Assembly (NCBI GenBank): GCA_016184115.1
Contig: JACPDH010000018.1
Coordinates: forward strand, 1-61,421
Direction of reading: 5' to 3'
Length of the DNA: 61,421 nt
Source of the DNA: Acidobacteriota bacterium
Lineage (GTDB): Bacteria; Acidobacteriota; Thermoanaerobaculia; Gp7-AA8
The translations under genes and the position numbers were made by a program. The notes under the pieces are model-generated. The model saw only the letters and a list, made by a program, of their open reading frames with translations. It searched no databases and was not told the DNA's origin. Of this stretch, positions 24,934 to 35,035 are shown one piece after another; the stretch's first letter is position 1, and the number at the start of each line of letters is the position of its first letter.

Positions 24934-25616
24934 ACGCGCACGTCGACGGGAACCGGCATCCGCATGGTCAGGCGCAGCTGCGTGCCGGGAGGAAGGACGA
25001 TCGTCGTCCCCTCGGTCGACGCGGCGATCGCGGTGCCGATGCCACCGCCTGCCAGCCCACCGATAGCTCGTCCCGGATCGTCGTCGACCTGATGCCCGGC
25101 CACCGCGCCGATCACCACGCCCGCGACGATCGTCGCCGTATCCTTCGCCGTCTCGCTCGGTCCGGTCCGCGCGAACATCGCGGCGATCGGATACACGCGT
25201 CCATCAGGTGTCTCCAGCTGATCGAGCGAGAAGGCGAGACTTGCCCGCCCTCCTATCTTCGGCAGCGGGTGGGCGACCGTAACTTCACCACGCACAATGG
25301 ATCCCGCCGTGATCACGGAGGTCGTGCCGATGATGACCGGTTCCGTCACGACGCCCGCGACCCGGTCACCAGGCCGGCTCGTCTGGCTCGAAACCGTGGA
25401 CGTCAGCCTGACGCCGATCTTCGTCCCCTCGGGTACGACCATCCGTCGCACGACTGGCTCGACGGACTCCTTTTGCTCCGCAAGGCTCCGTCCGGTCGCA
25501 TCTGAGCTGCTTCGGCTGTCGCCTTTGGAGCATCCGAACGCCACCACAAGCGCCACTGCAAGGCATAGTGACGGGAGCCCCCGCCAATCCGTGATCCATC
25601 CAAGATTCGTGACCAT
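24930..25616 (-). CDS. Lipoprotein with glycine-zipper segment
   Basis: 228 residues from ATG 25616, chosen for its strong GGAGGAGGTGTC ribosome-binding site. The leader LCLAVALVVAFGC ends in a lipobox Cys. The mature part has a beta-rich domain (VPEGTKIGVRLTSTVSSQTSRPGDRV, ITAGSIVRGEV) resembling the C-terminal domain of TrbI/VirB10-like or SH3-like envelope proteins. A glycine-rich membrane-like stretch follows (AGVVIGAVAGHQV, IGGLAGGGIGTAIA), then a closing LPPGTQLRLTMRMPVPV. Function unknown. It heads the pair with the OmpA-like gene. Confidence 0.65.
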   Translation of the reverse strand: MVTNLGWITDWRGLPSLCLAVALVVAFGCSKGDSRSSSDATGRSLAEQKESVEPVVRRMVVPEGTKIGVRLTSTVSSQTSRPGDRVAGVVTEPVIIGTTSVITAGSIVRGEVTVAHPLPKIGGRASLAFSLDQLETPDGRVYPIAAMFARTGPSETAKDTATIVAGVVIGAVAGHQVDDDPGRAIGGLAGGGIGTAIAASTEGTTIVLPPGTQLRLTMRMPVPVDVRV

Positions 25617-25766
25617 GACACCTCCTCCGCGCCTTTTGGAGGAGCAATCGATGTGCCAGCGACGACGGGACCGCGAATACGACATCTACGCGTCGGCTGA
25701 GGGGACGAAGGATGAACGAATTACATCGCGGATTGTCAGTTCGACTGCTCGAGGCCGCACTTCAGG

Positions 25767-26222
25767 TCAAGCGCGGGAAGCGCTGGAGGCCACTTCCTTC
25801 ATGACTTCGTTCACGACGGCTTCTCCCGCTTCCCGCACTTCGCGGGACATTTCGTCGCCGACCGCGAATCGCACGCCCTCGATGCCGAAGACGACGACGC
25901 GCGCCGGCAGATAGCCGAGCGTCCTCGCGAGCGCGATCGCCTCGGCGACGCCTAACGCGTGCGTCGATCCCTCGGGCTGGCGCGGTCCCGTCCAGCCGAT
26001 GCTCGCATCGATCCGGTGGACTCTTCCGGCGCACCCCGACGCCGCCACGGCGTCGACGATCGCGACGCCATCTTCGCCGCGCATCAACTCGACGAGATCG
26101 GCGGCATCGCCAACCAGCATCGCCACGCAGGCGCCGCACCCCGACTCCTTCACCCGACGCGCCACCGCGAGGCCGACGGCGTCGTCGCCCCGCAGGTCGT
26201 TCCCGACGCCGACAACCAGCAT
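25767..26222 (-). CDS. [NiFe]-hydrogenase maturation protease
   Basis: 151 residues of the HycI/HyaD family, which cleave the C-terminal tail of the large subunit after nickel insertion. Visible are GVGNDLRGDDAVGLAVARRV with the Ni-binding acidic residue, AIVDAV, and STHALGVAEAIALA with a conserved His. It lies 4 nt after the large-subunit gene whose tail it must process, as expected for group 3 operons. It is the last gene of the hydrogenase operon. Confidence 0.92.
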   Translation of the reverse strand: MLVVGVGNDLRGDDAVGLAVARRVKESGCGACVAMLVGDAADLVELMRGEDGVAIVDAVAASGCAGRVHRIDASIGWTGPRQPEGSTHALGVAEAIALARTLGYLPARVVVFGIEGVRFAVGDEMSREVREAGEAVVNEVMKEVASSASRA

Positions 26223-26226
26223 GCGG

Positions 26227-27525
26227 TCAGTCCTCGCGCTCGACCTCGAGCCGCAGGAAATGTGTCGCGCACGAGATGCAGGGATCGTAGTTCCTGATCG
26301 TCTGCTCGCAACGCATCGCCATGTCGTTCTGGCTCAACTCGAGATGTGACTCGGCAAAGCGTCGCAAATCGTCCTCGATCGTCGAGAGGTTCTGCGCCGT
26401 CGGAGGCACGATCTTCGCCTCCATGATCTTCCCGTGCTCGTCGATTCTGTATCGGTGGTAGAGGATCCCACGCGGCGCTTCCGTGCACCCCGCGCCGGTC
26501 CCGACCCTTGGCTGCACGTCGACCGCCGGGCGCTCGGGTCTTTCGTACTGTTCGATGATCCGGACCGCCTCGTCGCACGCGTATAGCAACTCCACCGCAC
26601 GGACGACGATGCTCTGAAACGGATTCCTGCAGACCGGTCCGAGTCCCGCTTCGATCGCCGCCTGCTGCGCCACCGGCGAGAGTCGGTCGAAATTGAGGCT
26701 GTATCGCGCAAGCGGACCGGTGTGGTAATTGCCACGATCGCGCACGACGGAGTGAAGCGCATTCGAGTGCGCGACGTGCTGCTCCTGAAATACCGATTCG
26801 TAATCGATCACCGGGATGTCGATTCCCTTGCTCGACACGATGTTTCCCTCGTTGAGCGGGTACTCGTCAGGGTGACGGAGCGCGACGAATTCGTAATCGA
26901 ACTCGAGCTCCTGCATCGGCAGCGTCGCGACGAACTTCACGAAGCCGATCGCCTCGTCTCGAGCCGTCTTGAGCCGCTCGAGGAGCGGCGCGAGCTCGGC
27001 TCGCGCCGGCGTGCGATAGAAGCCTCCAATCCTCACATTGATTGGATGGATCTCGCGCCCACCGACGACGTTCACGATGTCGTTTCCCGTCTTCTTCACG
27101 GCGAGCGCGCGCTGCACGAGCTCCGGGTGATCGGCCGCCATCGCGATGGCATCGTCGTAGCCCAGGAAGTCGGGGGCGTGCAGCATGAAGATGTGGAGCG
27201 CGTGCGACTCGATCCACTCACCGCAATAGAGCAGCCGTCGAAGCGCACGCAGCTGCCCCGTCACCTTCACCCCGGCGACCTGCTCCATCGCGTGCACCGA
27301 GCTCATCTGATAAGCAACCGGGCAGATGCCGCAGATCCGCGCAGTGATGTCGGGCGCCTCCGTCCACGCCCTGCCGCGGAGAAACGCCTCGAAGAAGCGA
27401 GGCGGTTCGTAGATTCGGAGCTTCGCCTCCGCAACCTTGTTTCCCTTCACGCGAAGCATCAACGCGCCTTCACCCTCCACGCGCGCGAGCGTCTCGACGT
27501 CGATGTTCAACGTTTTTGCTGCCAC
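26227..27525 (-). CDS. hydA: [NiFe]-hydrogenase large (alpha) subunit, group 3b type
   Basis: 432 residues carrying the Ni-Fe site. The L1 motif RICGICP (Cys65, Cys68) and the L2 motif DPCISCATH (Cys416, Cys419) are complete. Cleavage after His422 would release a 10-residue tail [10 protein letters not shown]. The subunit set with an NAD(P)/FAD gamma and a beta ferredoxin subunit places it with cytoplasmic NADP-linked hydrogenases (sulfhydrogenase, group 3b), which couple H2 and NADP(H) and may also reduce sulfur. It is 3 nt from the small-subunit gene. No accessory hyp genes are here. Confidence 0.93.
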   Translation of the reverse strand: MAAKTLNIDVETLARVEGEGALMLRVKGNKVAEAKLRIYEPPRFFEAFLRGRAWTEAPDITARICGICPVAYQMSSVHAMEQVAGVKVTGQLRALRRLLYCGEWIESHALHIFMLHAPDFLGYDDAIAMAADHPELVQRALAVKKTGNDIVNVVGGREIHPINVRIGGFYRTPARAELAPLLERLKTARDEAIGFVKFVATLPMQELEFDYEFVALRHPDEYPLNEGNIVSSKGIDIPVIDYESVFQEQHVAHSNALHSVVRDRGNYHTGPLARYSLNFDRLSPVAQQAAIEAGLGPVCRNPFQSIVVRAVELLYACDEAVRIIEQYERPERPAVDVQPRVGTGAGCTEAPRGILYHRYRIDEHGKIMEAKIVPPTAQNLSTIEDDLRRFAESHLELSQNDMAMRCEQTIRNYDPCISCATHFLRLEVERED

Positions 27526-27528
27526 CGG

Positions 27529-28314
27529 TCACCTCCCCTGCTCGAGTGCCTCACTCTCGCGGCGGAACGGCTCGGCCGCCGCGTTGAACGAGCGGAAGAG
27601 GCGCATCCGCGCGTCGACACCGAGCCCCGCCTCGGCGAGGCGCCGGCTGAGGGCGGGAGCGTTGACCGATTCCGCCGGGCCGTAGCAGCCGAAGCACCCT
27701 CGGTCGTATGCGGGACAGAGCGCGTTACAGCCCGCCTGCGTGACAGGCCCGAGGCATGCCTCGCCTCGCGCAACGAGGACGCAGACCGTGCCGCGGCGCT
27801 TGCACTCGAGGCAGACGCTATAGCTCGGAATCTGCGGCTTGCGCCCATGAAGGAAGGCGCCGACGACCTCGAGCAGCTGGTGCTTGCTGATCGGACAGCC
27901 GCGCAGTTCGAAGTCGACCTTCACGTGGTCGGCGATCGCGCTGGAGCGCGCGAGCGTCTCGATGTACTCGGGACGCGCGTAGACCGCCGAGGTGTACTCG
28001 CGCACGTCGGCAAAGTTGCGGAGAGATTGGATTCCGCCAGCCGTGGCGCAGGCGCCGATCGAGATCAGAAGTTTCGACTGATTGCGGATCTGCTGAATCC
28101 GCTGCGCGTCGTGGTACGTCGTCACCGATCCCTCGACCAGCGAAAGGTCGTAGGGCCCGTCGGCCATGGCTCGCGTCGCCTCAGGGAAGTACGCGATCCG
28201 GATCGCGCCAGCGACGGCAAGAAGCTCGTCCTCGCAGTCGAGGAGTGACAGCTGGCAACCGTCGCACGATGCGAACTTCCAAACCGCAACGCTCGGTTTC
28301 TTCACGGTGCGCAT
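27529..28314 (-). CDS. hydD: [NiFe]-hydrogenase small (delta) subunit
   Basis: 261 residues. The proximal [4Fe-4S] ligands include [14 protein letters not shown] near residues 16-28, then [11 protein letters not shown] and [14 protein letters not shown]. Unlike the shortest family members, the C-terminal half carries further Cys-rich runs ([32 protein letters not shown]), enough for two more clusters, as in group 3b delta subunits. It is cytoplasmic, with no Tat signal. The start codon overlaps the gamma-subunit stop by one nucleotide. Confidence 0.92.
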   Translation of the reverse strand: MRTVKKPSVAVWKFASCDGCQLSLLDCEDELLAVAGAIRIAYFPEATRAMADGPYDLSLVEGSVTTYHDAQRIQQIRNQSKLLISIGACATAGGIQSLRNFADVREYTSAVYARPEYIETLARSSAIADHVKVDFELRGCPISKHQLLEVVGAFLHGRKPQIPSYSVCLECKRRGTVCVLVARGEACLGPVTQAGCNALCPAYDRGCFGCYGPAESVNAPALSRRLAEAGLGVDARMRLFRSFNAAAEPFRRESEALEQGR

Positions 28315-29168
28315 CAGATCCCCCTGACTCTCATCAGCTTCTCGATGTCGGGATAGGCGAACACCGGGCCGTCTTTACAGACGAACGCCGGACCCATCTG
28401 ACAGTGACCGCAGAAGCCGATGCCGCACTTCATGTTCCGCTCCATCGACAAGAAGATCTGGTCGGCATCGAAACCGCGGTCGAGGAGCGTCTGCACGGTG
28501 AACCGCATCATGATCTCGGGGCCGCAGACCATGGCGATTCCTTCGCGTACCGCGGCGCGCGGGATCAGCGTCGTCACCGGGCCGACCGGCGCGCGCCAAT
28601 CGCGCCCCGCCGAGTCGACGGTGACGAGAACCTCGAGGTCGAAGCGCCCGCGCCACGACTCGAGCTCGCTCCGGAAAAGGATGTCTGCCGGCTGGCGCGT
28701 GCCGTAGAGGATCGAGATCTTTCCGTACCGCGCGCGGTTGCGGAGCAGGTGATAGATCGCCGGGCGAAGCGGCGCAAGGCCGATGCCACCGGCGATGAGC
28801 ATGACGTCGTTGCCCACCGCGGGTACGACCGGCCACGGCGTGCCGAACGGGCCACGAATGCCGACCGTGTCGTCTCGACGCACTTTGCAGAGCGCGGCCG
28901 ACACCGCGCCGACGCTCCGAATCGTCTGCTCGAGCGTTCCCGCCCGCGCCGGATCGCCGCTGATCGAGATCGGCACTTCACCGATGCCGAAGGCGTACAT
29001 CATCGTGAACTGCCCCGGCGCGAAACGAAAGCCGTCGCCGTCGGCCGGTCGCAACTCGATCGTGTGCGTGCCATCGATCTCACGCTGGTTCTTCGCCACG
29101 CGGAAAGGACGCGTCGCCATCGGGTCGGCGAGCGACGTCTGTTCAGACTCCAACAGTTGGCTTTCCAT
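28314..29168 (-). CDS. hydG: Hydrogenase gamma subunit, FAD/NAD(P)-binding oxidoreductase
   Basis: 284 residues from ATG 29168. Ferredoxin-NADP reductase fold: FAD site [22 protein letters not shown], nucleotide site [15 protein letters not shown] and [11 protein letters not shown]-terminal [2Fe-2S] ligand set lies in [17 protein letters not shown]. It passes electrons between NADP(H) and the Fe-S chain. The start lies 26 nt inside the preceding cNMP-binding gene. It matches the gamma subunit of Pyrococcus-type sulfhydrogenase and dihydroorotate dehydrogenase B electron-transfer subunits; the operon decides for hydrogenase. Confidence 0.92.
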   Translation of the reverse strand: MESQLLESEQTSLADPMATRPFRVAKNQREIDGTHTIELRPADGDGFRFAPGQFTMMYAFGIGEVPISISGDPARAGTLEQTIRSVGAVSAALCKVRRDDTVGIRGPFGTPWPVVPAVGNDVMLIAGGIGLAPLRPAIYHLLRNRARYGKISILYGTRQPADILFRSELESWRGRFDLEVLVTVDSAGRDWRAPVGPVTTLIPRAAVREGIAMVCGPEIMMRFTVQTLLDRGFDADQIFLSMERNMKCGIGFCGHCQMGPAFVCKDGPVFAYPDIEKLMRVRGI

Positions 29169-29610
29169 ACATGTCCAGGATCTGAAGCCGCATCGCCTCG
29201 AGGCGGTCGACGATGACCTTCGCAAAACGTTTCATGAAGTCGTAGCCCATGCGCGGATCGCCGTCGCACTTCGCGCGCAGGCAGCTGCAATCGAAGCGAA
29301 CTGCGCGCACGACCTCGACAGCGCGCGCGTCAAAGGCCCACCGGTAGGGGGGAATCAACCACGACCAGCCGAAGATGTCGTTCTGATCGAGCGTCTGGAT
29401 GACGATGTCGCCGTTCCCGGCGCTGAGCTCGAGTGCGACCCGCCCCGCGCGGATCGCATAGAAGCAGTTCGCCTCCTCCCCTTCACGACAGATGAACTCC
29501 CCCACTTCGAAGCGCACATTCGCGCCGCATCCGGCAATCGTCGCGAGATCTGCCGCGTCGATCCCCTCGAAGAACGGATGCTCCTTCAGGAGCTTCTCAA
29601 TGCCCTCCAT
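29143..29610 (-). CDS. Single-domain cyclic nucleotide-binding protein in the hydrogenase operon
   Basis: 155 residues with one Crp-type beta-roll: [52 protein letters not shown], and an Arg in the ligand pocket (FDARAV). A C-terminal helix [25 protein letters not shown] is the dimer helix, and no helix-turn-helix follows. It is not a DNA-binding regulator but may gate the enzyme or sense a ligand. ATG 29610 was chosen; it lies 14 nt inside the end of the beta-subunit gene. Such genes recur in group 3b operons. Confidence 0.82.
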   Translation of the reverse strand: MEGIEKLLKEHPFFEGIDAADLATIAGCGANVRFEVGEFICREGEEANCFYAIRAGRVALELSAGNGDIVIQTLDQNDIFGWSWLIPPYRWAFDARAVEVVRAVRFDCSCLRAKCDGDPRMGYDFMKRFAKVIVDRLEAMRLQILDMYGKPTVGV

Positions 29611-30778
29611 GTCGCGCCTCCTCGCTCCGGCGGATCGCCGCGAGCTCCTCGGTGATGTCGATGCCGGCTGGGCACCAGGTGATGCAGCGCCCGCACCCGA
29701 CGCAGCCGGCGACGCCGAACTGGTCGATCCACGTTGCAAGTTTGTGAGTCATCCATTGACGGTAACGCGATCGCGCGTTAGGCCGAAGACTTCCCCCATG
29801 GATGTACGAGAACTCGAGCGTGTGGCACGAGTCCCACTTTCGCGTCCGCGTCGCTTCCTTACCCGCGAGATCGGCCGCGTCCTCGACCGTCGTGCAGAAG
29901 CATGTCGGGCAGACCATCGTGCAGTTGCCGCACGACATGCAGCGCTTCGCTACGTCGTCCCATCGGGGGTCCTCGTAGCTCCGATAGAGAAGCTCGCGCA
30001 TTCCGTCCGTCACGACCTTGCGCCCGTTCTGCGCCACGGCACGATCGATCGCCGCCTCGGCACCCTCCACGTCAGCGATCATCGCCGGACGGAGCGCCAG
30101 CTCGTCGATCAGCTCCCGCCCTCGCTCCGTTCCCGCGTCGACGAGAAACTCGTGCCGCTGCCCTTCCATGATCTCCGTGAGCACCAGGTCGTAGCCCGTC
30201 TCGTGGTGCGGTCCCGTCCGCATTGACACGCAGAAGCAGGTCGGCGCCGCCTGGGTGCAGTTCACCGCGACGATGAACGCCGCCTCCCGCCGCAGTCTGT
30301 ATCCCCGGTCGACGTACGGCCCTTCGAGGAAGACACGGTCTTGCACCTGGATCGCCCTCAACTCGCACGAGCGAACGCCGATGAAGGCGTACTTCGGCTC
30401 TTCGGCAAGGCCGGCGTCGACCGTGAACGCCCCGCCCGCGTCCCGCTTCGCCGTCACCAGCTTCGTCTCCGGCGGAACGAGGAACGTCTTCCATGACCAG
30501 GGCCCGACCGTGTAGCCAAACACCGCCACGTCTTCGCGGCGACGAAGGCGATAGCGCCCTCCGTCCTGCTCTTCGGTCCATCCAATCGGCAGGTCGGACT
30601 CGCCGTCGATTCGATCGATTGCGATCGCGCCGTCGCGCAACGTCGGGCCGACGAGCTGATATCCACGCGTGCGGAGTGCCGCGAGAAGCGCGGGGAGCGC
30701 ATCTCGCGCGAGGATCGATGCCGCGCTCGACGCGCGAGCGCTGTCCTCCCTCGGAAAATCTCTCGGGCGGACCTTCAT
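29597..30778 (-). CDS. hydB: Hydrogenase beta subunit, 4Fe-4S ferredoxin type
   Basis: 393 residues. Two ferredoxin motifs are visible: [16 protein letters not shown] near 285 and [15 protein letters not shown] near 365. Both fit the HydB/anaerobic sulfite reductase A (AsrA)-like family, which passes electrons within cytoplasmic hydrogenases. The N-terminal domain ([32 protein letters not shown]) matches the family. First gene of the operon; upstream is a GTGAC-N4-GTCAC site. Confidence 0.9.
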   Translation of the reverse strand: MKVRPRDFPREDSARASSAASILARDALPALLAALRTRGYQLVGPTLRDGAIAIDRIDGESDLPIGWTEEQDGGRYRLRRREDVAVFGYTVGPWSWKTFLVPPETKLVTAKRDAGGAFTVDAGLAEEPKYAFIGVRSCELRAIQVQDRVFLEGPYVDRGYRLRREAAFIVAVNCTQAAPTCFCVSMRTGPHHETGYDLVLTEIMEGQRHEFLVDAGTERGRELIDELALRPAMIADVEGAEAAIDRAVAQNGRKVVTDGMRELLYRSYEDPRWDDVAKRCMSCGNCTMVCPTCFCTTVEDAADLAGKEATRTRKWDSCHTLEFSYIHGGSLRPNARSRYRQWMTHKLATWIDQFGVAGCVGCGRCITWCPAGIDITEELAAIRRSEEARHGGH

Positions 30779-30905
30779 CGTGAGCGCCTCCCTTCGATGC
30801 CGTCTGCACGGATGCTACGTTTGCGCTTCCCGCGCCGCGACGACGCGACGCACCGGAGAAGAAAGCGTCACTCACTCGCCGTCGGCCAGGGCGGGCGCAC
30901 GCGGG

Positions 30906-30919
30906 GTGACGGGAGTCAC
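30906..30919. promoter_or_regulatory. Crp/Fnr-type dyad upstream of the hydrogenase operon
   Basis: GTGAC-GGGA-GTCAC, a perfect 5-bp dyad with N4 spacing (equivalent to GTGA-N6-TCAC). It lies 128 nt upstream of the hydB start. The same dyad occurs before the porin-nrfHA genes and the Crp/Fnr gene. The rest of the 30779-31115 gap shows no gene. Confidence 0.55.
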
Positions 30920-31115
30920 GCTCCCCGTGGCTTTCGCACTCAGGCACCGCAATCCGCCGCTCGAAGCGACGAATTCGGACGCTCTCGCCCCCTTCGGCAA
31001 TGCACCGGCCGTTCCGCGCGTTTCACGTCACGAGTCGCGACACACGCGTCCACGGCCAGGCCGTGCGTGACCCGATGAGACTGCAGCCGTTCGACGGCCC
31101 CCAAGGAATTACGAA

Positions 31116-32903
31116 ATGCTCAAACAGAGACTCTTTACCGTCGCGCTTTCGCTGTCACTGTCGCTGCCTGCGCTGGCGGCTTCGCCTTCGTCATCGGACG
31201 TCGCGGTCCGCCTGTGGCCGGCCGCAGAAGCAACGCGGGCGCAGATCGACGACCTCGCGATGGCCGTGCACGACCTCACGCCGCTCGATCGCCATCACGT
31301 AGGCCCCCTTAGCAGCGGAGAGCTCGCGACACTCACCGAGCAGACGCCTGGGGGCCCGCTTCGAGTCGGCCTCGTCCGCAACCTGACGCACGCGCCGCGA
31401 ATCGACAGCCTTGCGCTCGAGGCGGCAGCAGGAGCGAAGCGCTCCGCCGGAGGAGGCCTCCTCCGCCGTGAGAGCGATGGCTCGATCAGCTGGACCCTCG
31501 CGATCGACTCGGCCGCGGCAGACGCGATGCGCATTCATTTCGATCGATTCCTGATTCCCGCCGGCGCGAAAGCGTTCGTGTACGCCGAAGAGGGCGAAGT
31601 GCACGGTCCATACACGAACGAGCTGGTGCGTTCGATAGCCCCAGCCGGCGACGATTTCTGGACGAACACTGTGCACGCTCCGACGATCTATTTCGAAGTG
31701 CGCTTTGCAGGAGCAACAGCTCCGCTCGATCTCTCGATCGACGCAATCGCCCATCTCGAGCTCCCTGCCTCCGACGCGCGCCCCGAGCTCTCCGGCACCC
31801 CTGAAGGGACCGAATGTTTCATCGACGTCGCATGCGCAACCGAGAATGCATCGCTCATCGATAACCTGAGTCGCGCCGCGGCGCGTCTCTCGTTCCAGAA
31901 GAACGGCTCGTTCTATCTCTGTACCGGGTCGCTCGTGAACGTCCCCTCGACCGGCGAGTTCGAGCCTTACATGCTGACGGCAAACCACTGCCTCGACAGC
32001 CAGGCAAGCGCAACGAGCCTCGAAGCGTATTGGGACTACAGGCCGAGCGCCTGCGGCGGAGCCGCTCCACCGCTGTCCTCGCTCCCGCGAAGTCTCGGAT
32101 CGACGCTGCTCGCCTCCAGCGCGTCATCCGACTTCACCTTTCTCCAGCTCCAGCAGTCGCCGCCTGGCTCGCGCAGCTTCCTGGGATGGAGCTCGAGCAG
32201 TGCCGCGGTCTCGAGCGGGATGACCTTCTACCGCGTCGCCCATCCGCAAGGGGGACCACAGCGCCTCTCGACCTCGACGTATCAGCCGGTTCCACCGGTT
32301 GGCGTCTGCACGAACCTCCCGCTCAACTCGTTTCTCTATTCGAAAGGCGAATCGGGCGGAACGACCGGGGGGAGCTCGGGCAGCCCGATGACGAACGCCT
32401 CGGCGCAGATTCTCGGTCAACTCTTTGGCAAGTGCGGCACGGACACCTCGAACCCTTGCGACTACGAGCCGGTTTCGGCAGTCGATGGCCGCTTCTCCGT
32501 CACCTTCCCGTCGATTGAAGAGTGGCTCGAACCGCCTGCGTCGACCGACCCGTGCGTCGCGTCATCGTCGGTCATCTGCGCGCAGTCGAACCGATTCAAG
32601 ATCACGCTCGCGGCGAAGGACCCACGAACCGGCAAGACCGACAGCGGCTACGTGATGTCGTCGACGAACGTCTTCGGCTACTTCGCCTTCCCTGTCATCG
32701 CGTCGAACCAGACCGACCCGCAGATCTTCGTGAAGGTGCTCGACGGCCGTCCTGTCAACAACAAGTGGTGGGTCTTCTACGCCTCACTCACCGACGTCGA
32801 GTTCACCCTCACGGTCACGGACACACAGACCGGCGCCGTCAAGACCTACCATCAGGATCCATACACGCAAAAATCGGCGAACGACACGGGCGCGTTCGAT
32901 TGA
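31116..32903 (+). CDS. Secreted trypsin-like serine protease
   Basis: 595 residues with a Sec signal peptide cleaved near ALA-AS (residue 22). The chymotrypsin-fold catalytic triad is visible: His291 in TANHCLD, Asp339 in SSDFTFLQL and Ser423 in GGSSGSP. Cys pairs around them (SFYLCTGSLVN, CGTDTSNPC) suggest disulfides. The N-terminal 200 residues form a domain as in lysyl-endopeptidase (Achromobacter protease I)-like proteins. The C-terminal 120 residues are beta-rich (RFKITLAAKDP...VFGYFAFP), an adhesion-type domain seen in such enzymes. Cleavage preference is not readable with certainty. It is transcribed away from the hydrogenase operon. Confidence 0.9.
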   Translation: MLKQRLFTVALSLSLSLPALAASPSSSDVAVRLWPAAEATRAQIDDLAMAVHDLTPLDRHHVGPLSSGELATLTEQTPGGPLRVGLVRNLTHAPRIDSLALEAAAGAKRSAGGGLLRRESDGSISWTLAIDSAAADAMRIHFDRFLIPAGAKAFVYAEEGEVHGPYTNELVRSIAPAGDDFWTNTVHAPTIYFEVRFAGATAPLDLSIDAIAHLELPASDARPELSGTPEGTECFIDVACATENASLIDNLSRAAARLSFQKNGSFYLCTGSLVNVPSTGEFEPYMLTANHCLDSQASATSLEAYWDYRPSACGGAAPPLSSLPRSLGSTLLASSASSDFTFLQLQQSPPGSRSFLGWSSSSAAVSSGMTFYRVAHPQGGPQRLSTSTYQPVPPVGVCTNLPLNSFLYSKGESGGTTGGSSGSPMTNASAQILGQLFGKCGTDTSNPCDYEPVSAVDGRFSVTFPSIEEWLEPPASTDPCVASSSVICAQSNRFKITLAAKDPRTGKTDSGYVMSSTNVFGYFAFPVIASNQTDPQIFVKVLDGRPVNNKWWVFYASLTDVEFTLTVTDTQTGAVKTYHQDPYTQKSANDTGAFD

Positions 32904-32904
32904 A

Positions 32905-32976
32905 CTTCAGGTCATAGGGCGAAGGTCACAGCAGGCGACCTTTGACCTTCGATCTTCGACCTTTGACCTTTGAGCT
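32905..32976. repeat. Heptad repeat F (GGTCRAA type)
   Basis: It begins 1 nt after the serine protease stop. The right part (32936-32976) read on the minus strand is GGTCAAA, GGTCGAA, GATCGAA, GGTCAAA. The left part (GGTCATA, GGGCGAA, GGTCACA) is partly complementary to it. No long perfect stem. Confidence 0.55.
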
Positions 32977-33000
32977 GCGTTCTGCGATAACGCCCCCCCA

Positions 33001-34806
33001 ATGAGCCGGTCGGTACTCCTCAGCTGCGAAGATGTCGCGCGCGTGATCGGTGCGCGTACGATTTTCGAGAAGGTCTCCTTCGCGCTGTTCGACGGAGACC
33101 ACGTCGGGCTGATCGGTCCGAACGGGTCGGGCAAATCGACACTCCTTCGCATCCTCGCGGGAACTGAGCCTCCCGATTCCGGGACGCGCGTCGTGCGGCG
33201 CGGCATCCGCGTCGGCTACGTGCCGCAGGATCCCGTCTTTGCGCCGGGTCGCACAGTTGAAGAGGTTCTGCTCGACGCGCTCGCGGACGATCCGACGCTC
33301 GATGACTACGATCGCGCCTCGCGCGTTGCCGTCGCACTGGGCAAAGTCGGCTTCACCGATCGCGAGCAGAAGACCGATGCGCTTTCAGGAGGCTGGCGTA
33401 AGCGTCTCGCAATCGCACGCGAGGTCGCTCTGACGCCCGATGTTCTCCTCCTCGATGAACCGACGAACCACCTCGACGTCGAAGGGATCCTCTGGCTCGA
33501 AGCGTTCCTGAAGAACGAGCCCGAAGCGTTCGTCGTGGTCAGCCACGACCGCTACTTCCTCGAGAACGTCACGCGCCGGATGATGGAGCTGAACCCCGCC
33601 TACCCCGAGGGCATCTTCGAGGCCTCGGGAAGCTACAGCGTCTTCCTCGAAAAGCGCGACGATCTGCTGCGAGGTCAGGCCGCGTACCAGGAAACGCTCG
33701 CGAATCTCGTTAGGCGCGAGATGGAATGGCTACGGCACGGCCCGAAGGCACGAACGACAAAGGCGAAGGCGCGCATTCAGAACGCCGAGGGACTGATCGA
33801 CGAGCTCGAGGAGAGCCGCGCACGGACACGGACGCAGTCGGCCAAGATCGATTTCACCGCCTCCGAAAGGCAGACGAAACGCCTCTGGTGGTGCAAAGGT
33901 CTCGGAAAGTCGCTCGGAGGGCGCGAGATCTTTCGAGGTCTCGATCTGCTGCTCACCCCCGGAGCGCGCCTCGGCGTTCTCGGCCCTAACGGCTCCGGCA
34001 AGACCACGCTCCTGCGGACGATCGTCGGTGAGCTCGCGCCGGACGCCGGTGAGGCGGGGCGCGCCGAGAGGTTGCGCGTCGTCTACTTCGAGCAGAACCG
34101 GCAGAGCCTAGACCCGGAGCTGCCTCTCCGCCGAGCGCTCGCCCCTGAGGGAGACTCGGTGGTGTTCCAGGATCGCTCGCTCCACGTCGCTTCGTGGGCA
34201 AAACGCTTCCTCTTCCGCGGCGAACAGCCCGACACGAAGGTCGGAAGCCTTTCGGGAGGCGAGAAGGCGCGCGTCGCGCTCGCGCAGTTGATGCTCGATC
34301 CCGCCGACCTCCTCGTTCTCGACGAACCGACGAACGATCTCGACATCGCGACGCTCGACGTGCTCGAAGAGTCGCTCGTCGAGTTCCCCGGCGCACTCGT
34401 GCTCGTGACCCACGACCGCTACATGCTCGACCGCGTCTCGACGTCGATCCTGGCGCTCGATGGGCGCGGAGCTTGCGGCCTCTTTGCCGACTACGCGCAG
34501 TGGGAAGCGTCGCGACGCGAGGCACGCACGCCGGAGGCGCAGCAGGCAGCAAAGCAACAGCCCGAACGCTCCCGCGCGAAGAAGCTGACTTATGCCGAGC
34601 AGATGGAGCTGGACGGAATGGAAGCGGTCGTGACGAAGGCCGAAGAAGCTCTCGCAATGCGTAAGGCGGACGCCGAGGTTCCGGCGATCGCGAGCGACGC
34701 CGTCGAGCTTCAAAAGCGCTGGAATGCCGTCGCGGACGCTCAGGCCACGGTCGACCGTCTCTACACGCGCTGGAGCGAGCTCGAGGAGAAGCGCGGCGAA
34801 GGATAG
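33001..34806 (+). CDS. uup: ABC-F family ATPase, Uup type
   Basis: 601 residues with two nucleotide-binding domains and no membrane part. The first has GPNGSGKST, LSGGWRKRLAIA and DEPTNHLDVEG. The second has GPNGSGKTT, LSGGEKARVALA and DEPTNDLDIATLD. A linker with GPKARTTKAKARI lies between them, and a C-terminal coiled coil (from KKLTYAEQMELDGME) is the Uup hallmark. ABC-F proteins bind the ribosome or DNA junctions; Uup is linked to replication-fork and ribosome quality functions. Start is at ATG 33001, with a C-rich stretch in place of a Shine-Dalgarno sequence. Confidence 0.92.
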   Translation: MSRSVLLSCEDVARVIGARTIFEKVSFALFDGDHVGLIGPNGSGKSTLLRILAGTEPPDSGTRVVRRGIRVGYVPQDPVFAPGRTVEEVLLDALADDPTLDDYDRASRVAVALGKVGFTDREQKTDALSGGWRKRLAIAREVALTPDVLLLDEPTNHLDVEGILWLEAFLKNEPEAFVVVSHDRYFLENVTRRMMELNPAYPEGIFEASGSYSVFLEKRDDLLRGQAAYQETLANLVRREMEWLRHGPKARTTKAKARIQNAEGLIDELEESRARTRTQSAKIDFTASERQTKRLWWCKGLGKSLGGREIFRGLDLLLTPGARLGVLGPNGSGKTTLLRTIVGELAPDAGEAGRAERLRVVYFEQNRQSLDPELPLRRALAPEGDSVVFQDRSLHVASWAKRFLFRGEQPDTKVGSLSGGEKARVALAQLMLDPADLLVLDEPTNDLDIATLDVLEESLVEFPGALVLVTHDRYMLDRVSTSILALDGRGACGLFADYAQWEASRREARTPEAQQAAKQQPERSRAKKLTYAEQMELDGMEAVVTKAEEALAMRKADAEVPAIASDAVELQKRWNAVADAQATVDRLYTRWSELEEKRGEG

Positions 34807-34861
34807 TCGCGAAGGCGCCCCCTGTCGCCCCGCAACGGCCCGACGCCGTTATCGGTACACA

Positions 34862-34916
34862 GCTCTTCCGCATCGTGGCCAAGGCCGCTGCCACTCCCTG
34901 GCTCTTCCGCATCGTG
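34862..34916. repeat. 16-nt direct repeat, 39-nt period
   Basis: GCTCTTCCGCATCGTG occurs at 34862-34877 and 34901-34916, each followed by a similar AAGGCCG/GAAGCCG tail. A second short repeat, GCAACGGCC, flanks the pair. No gene crosses them. They lie between uup and the argR promoter. Confidence 0.6.
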
Positions 34917-34984
34917 ACGAAGCCGTTCCGTTTCGACGCAACGGCCGGCGGTCGCTGTCGCTCACCCCTGCTCGCCTCCTGTTG

Positions 34985-35020
34985 TATGAATATTTATTGC
35001 ATCTATCGAATATTCATGCT
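34985..35020 (+). promoter_or_regulatory. ARG-box-like operator upstream of argR
   Basis: An AT-rich island in GC-rich DNA holds TGAATATTTATT (within 34985-35002, 12 of the consensus TGAATWWWWATTCA positions intact) and GAATATTCAT (35008-35017). It lies 15-50 nt before the argR ATG. The arrangement fits ArgR binding and autoregulation of the downstream arginine cluster. Confidence 0.6.
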
Positions 35021-35035
35021 ATCTACGCGTTCGAC

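Noticed and set aside
26722-28248. Long plus-strand open frame (over 500 codons) opposite the hydrogenase genes
   Set aside because: Antisense to hydA and hydD, whose motifs are certain; high GC leaves few stops in shadow frames, and the translation has Arg/His/Asp-rich shadow composition.
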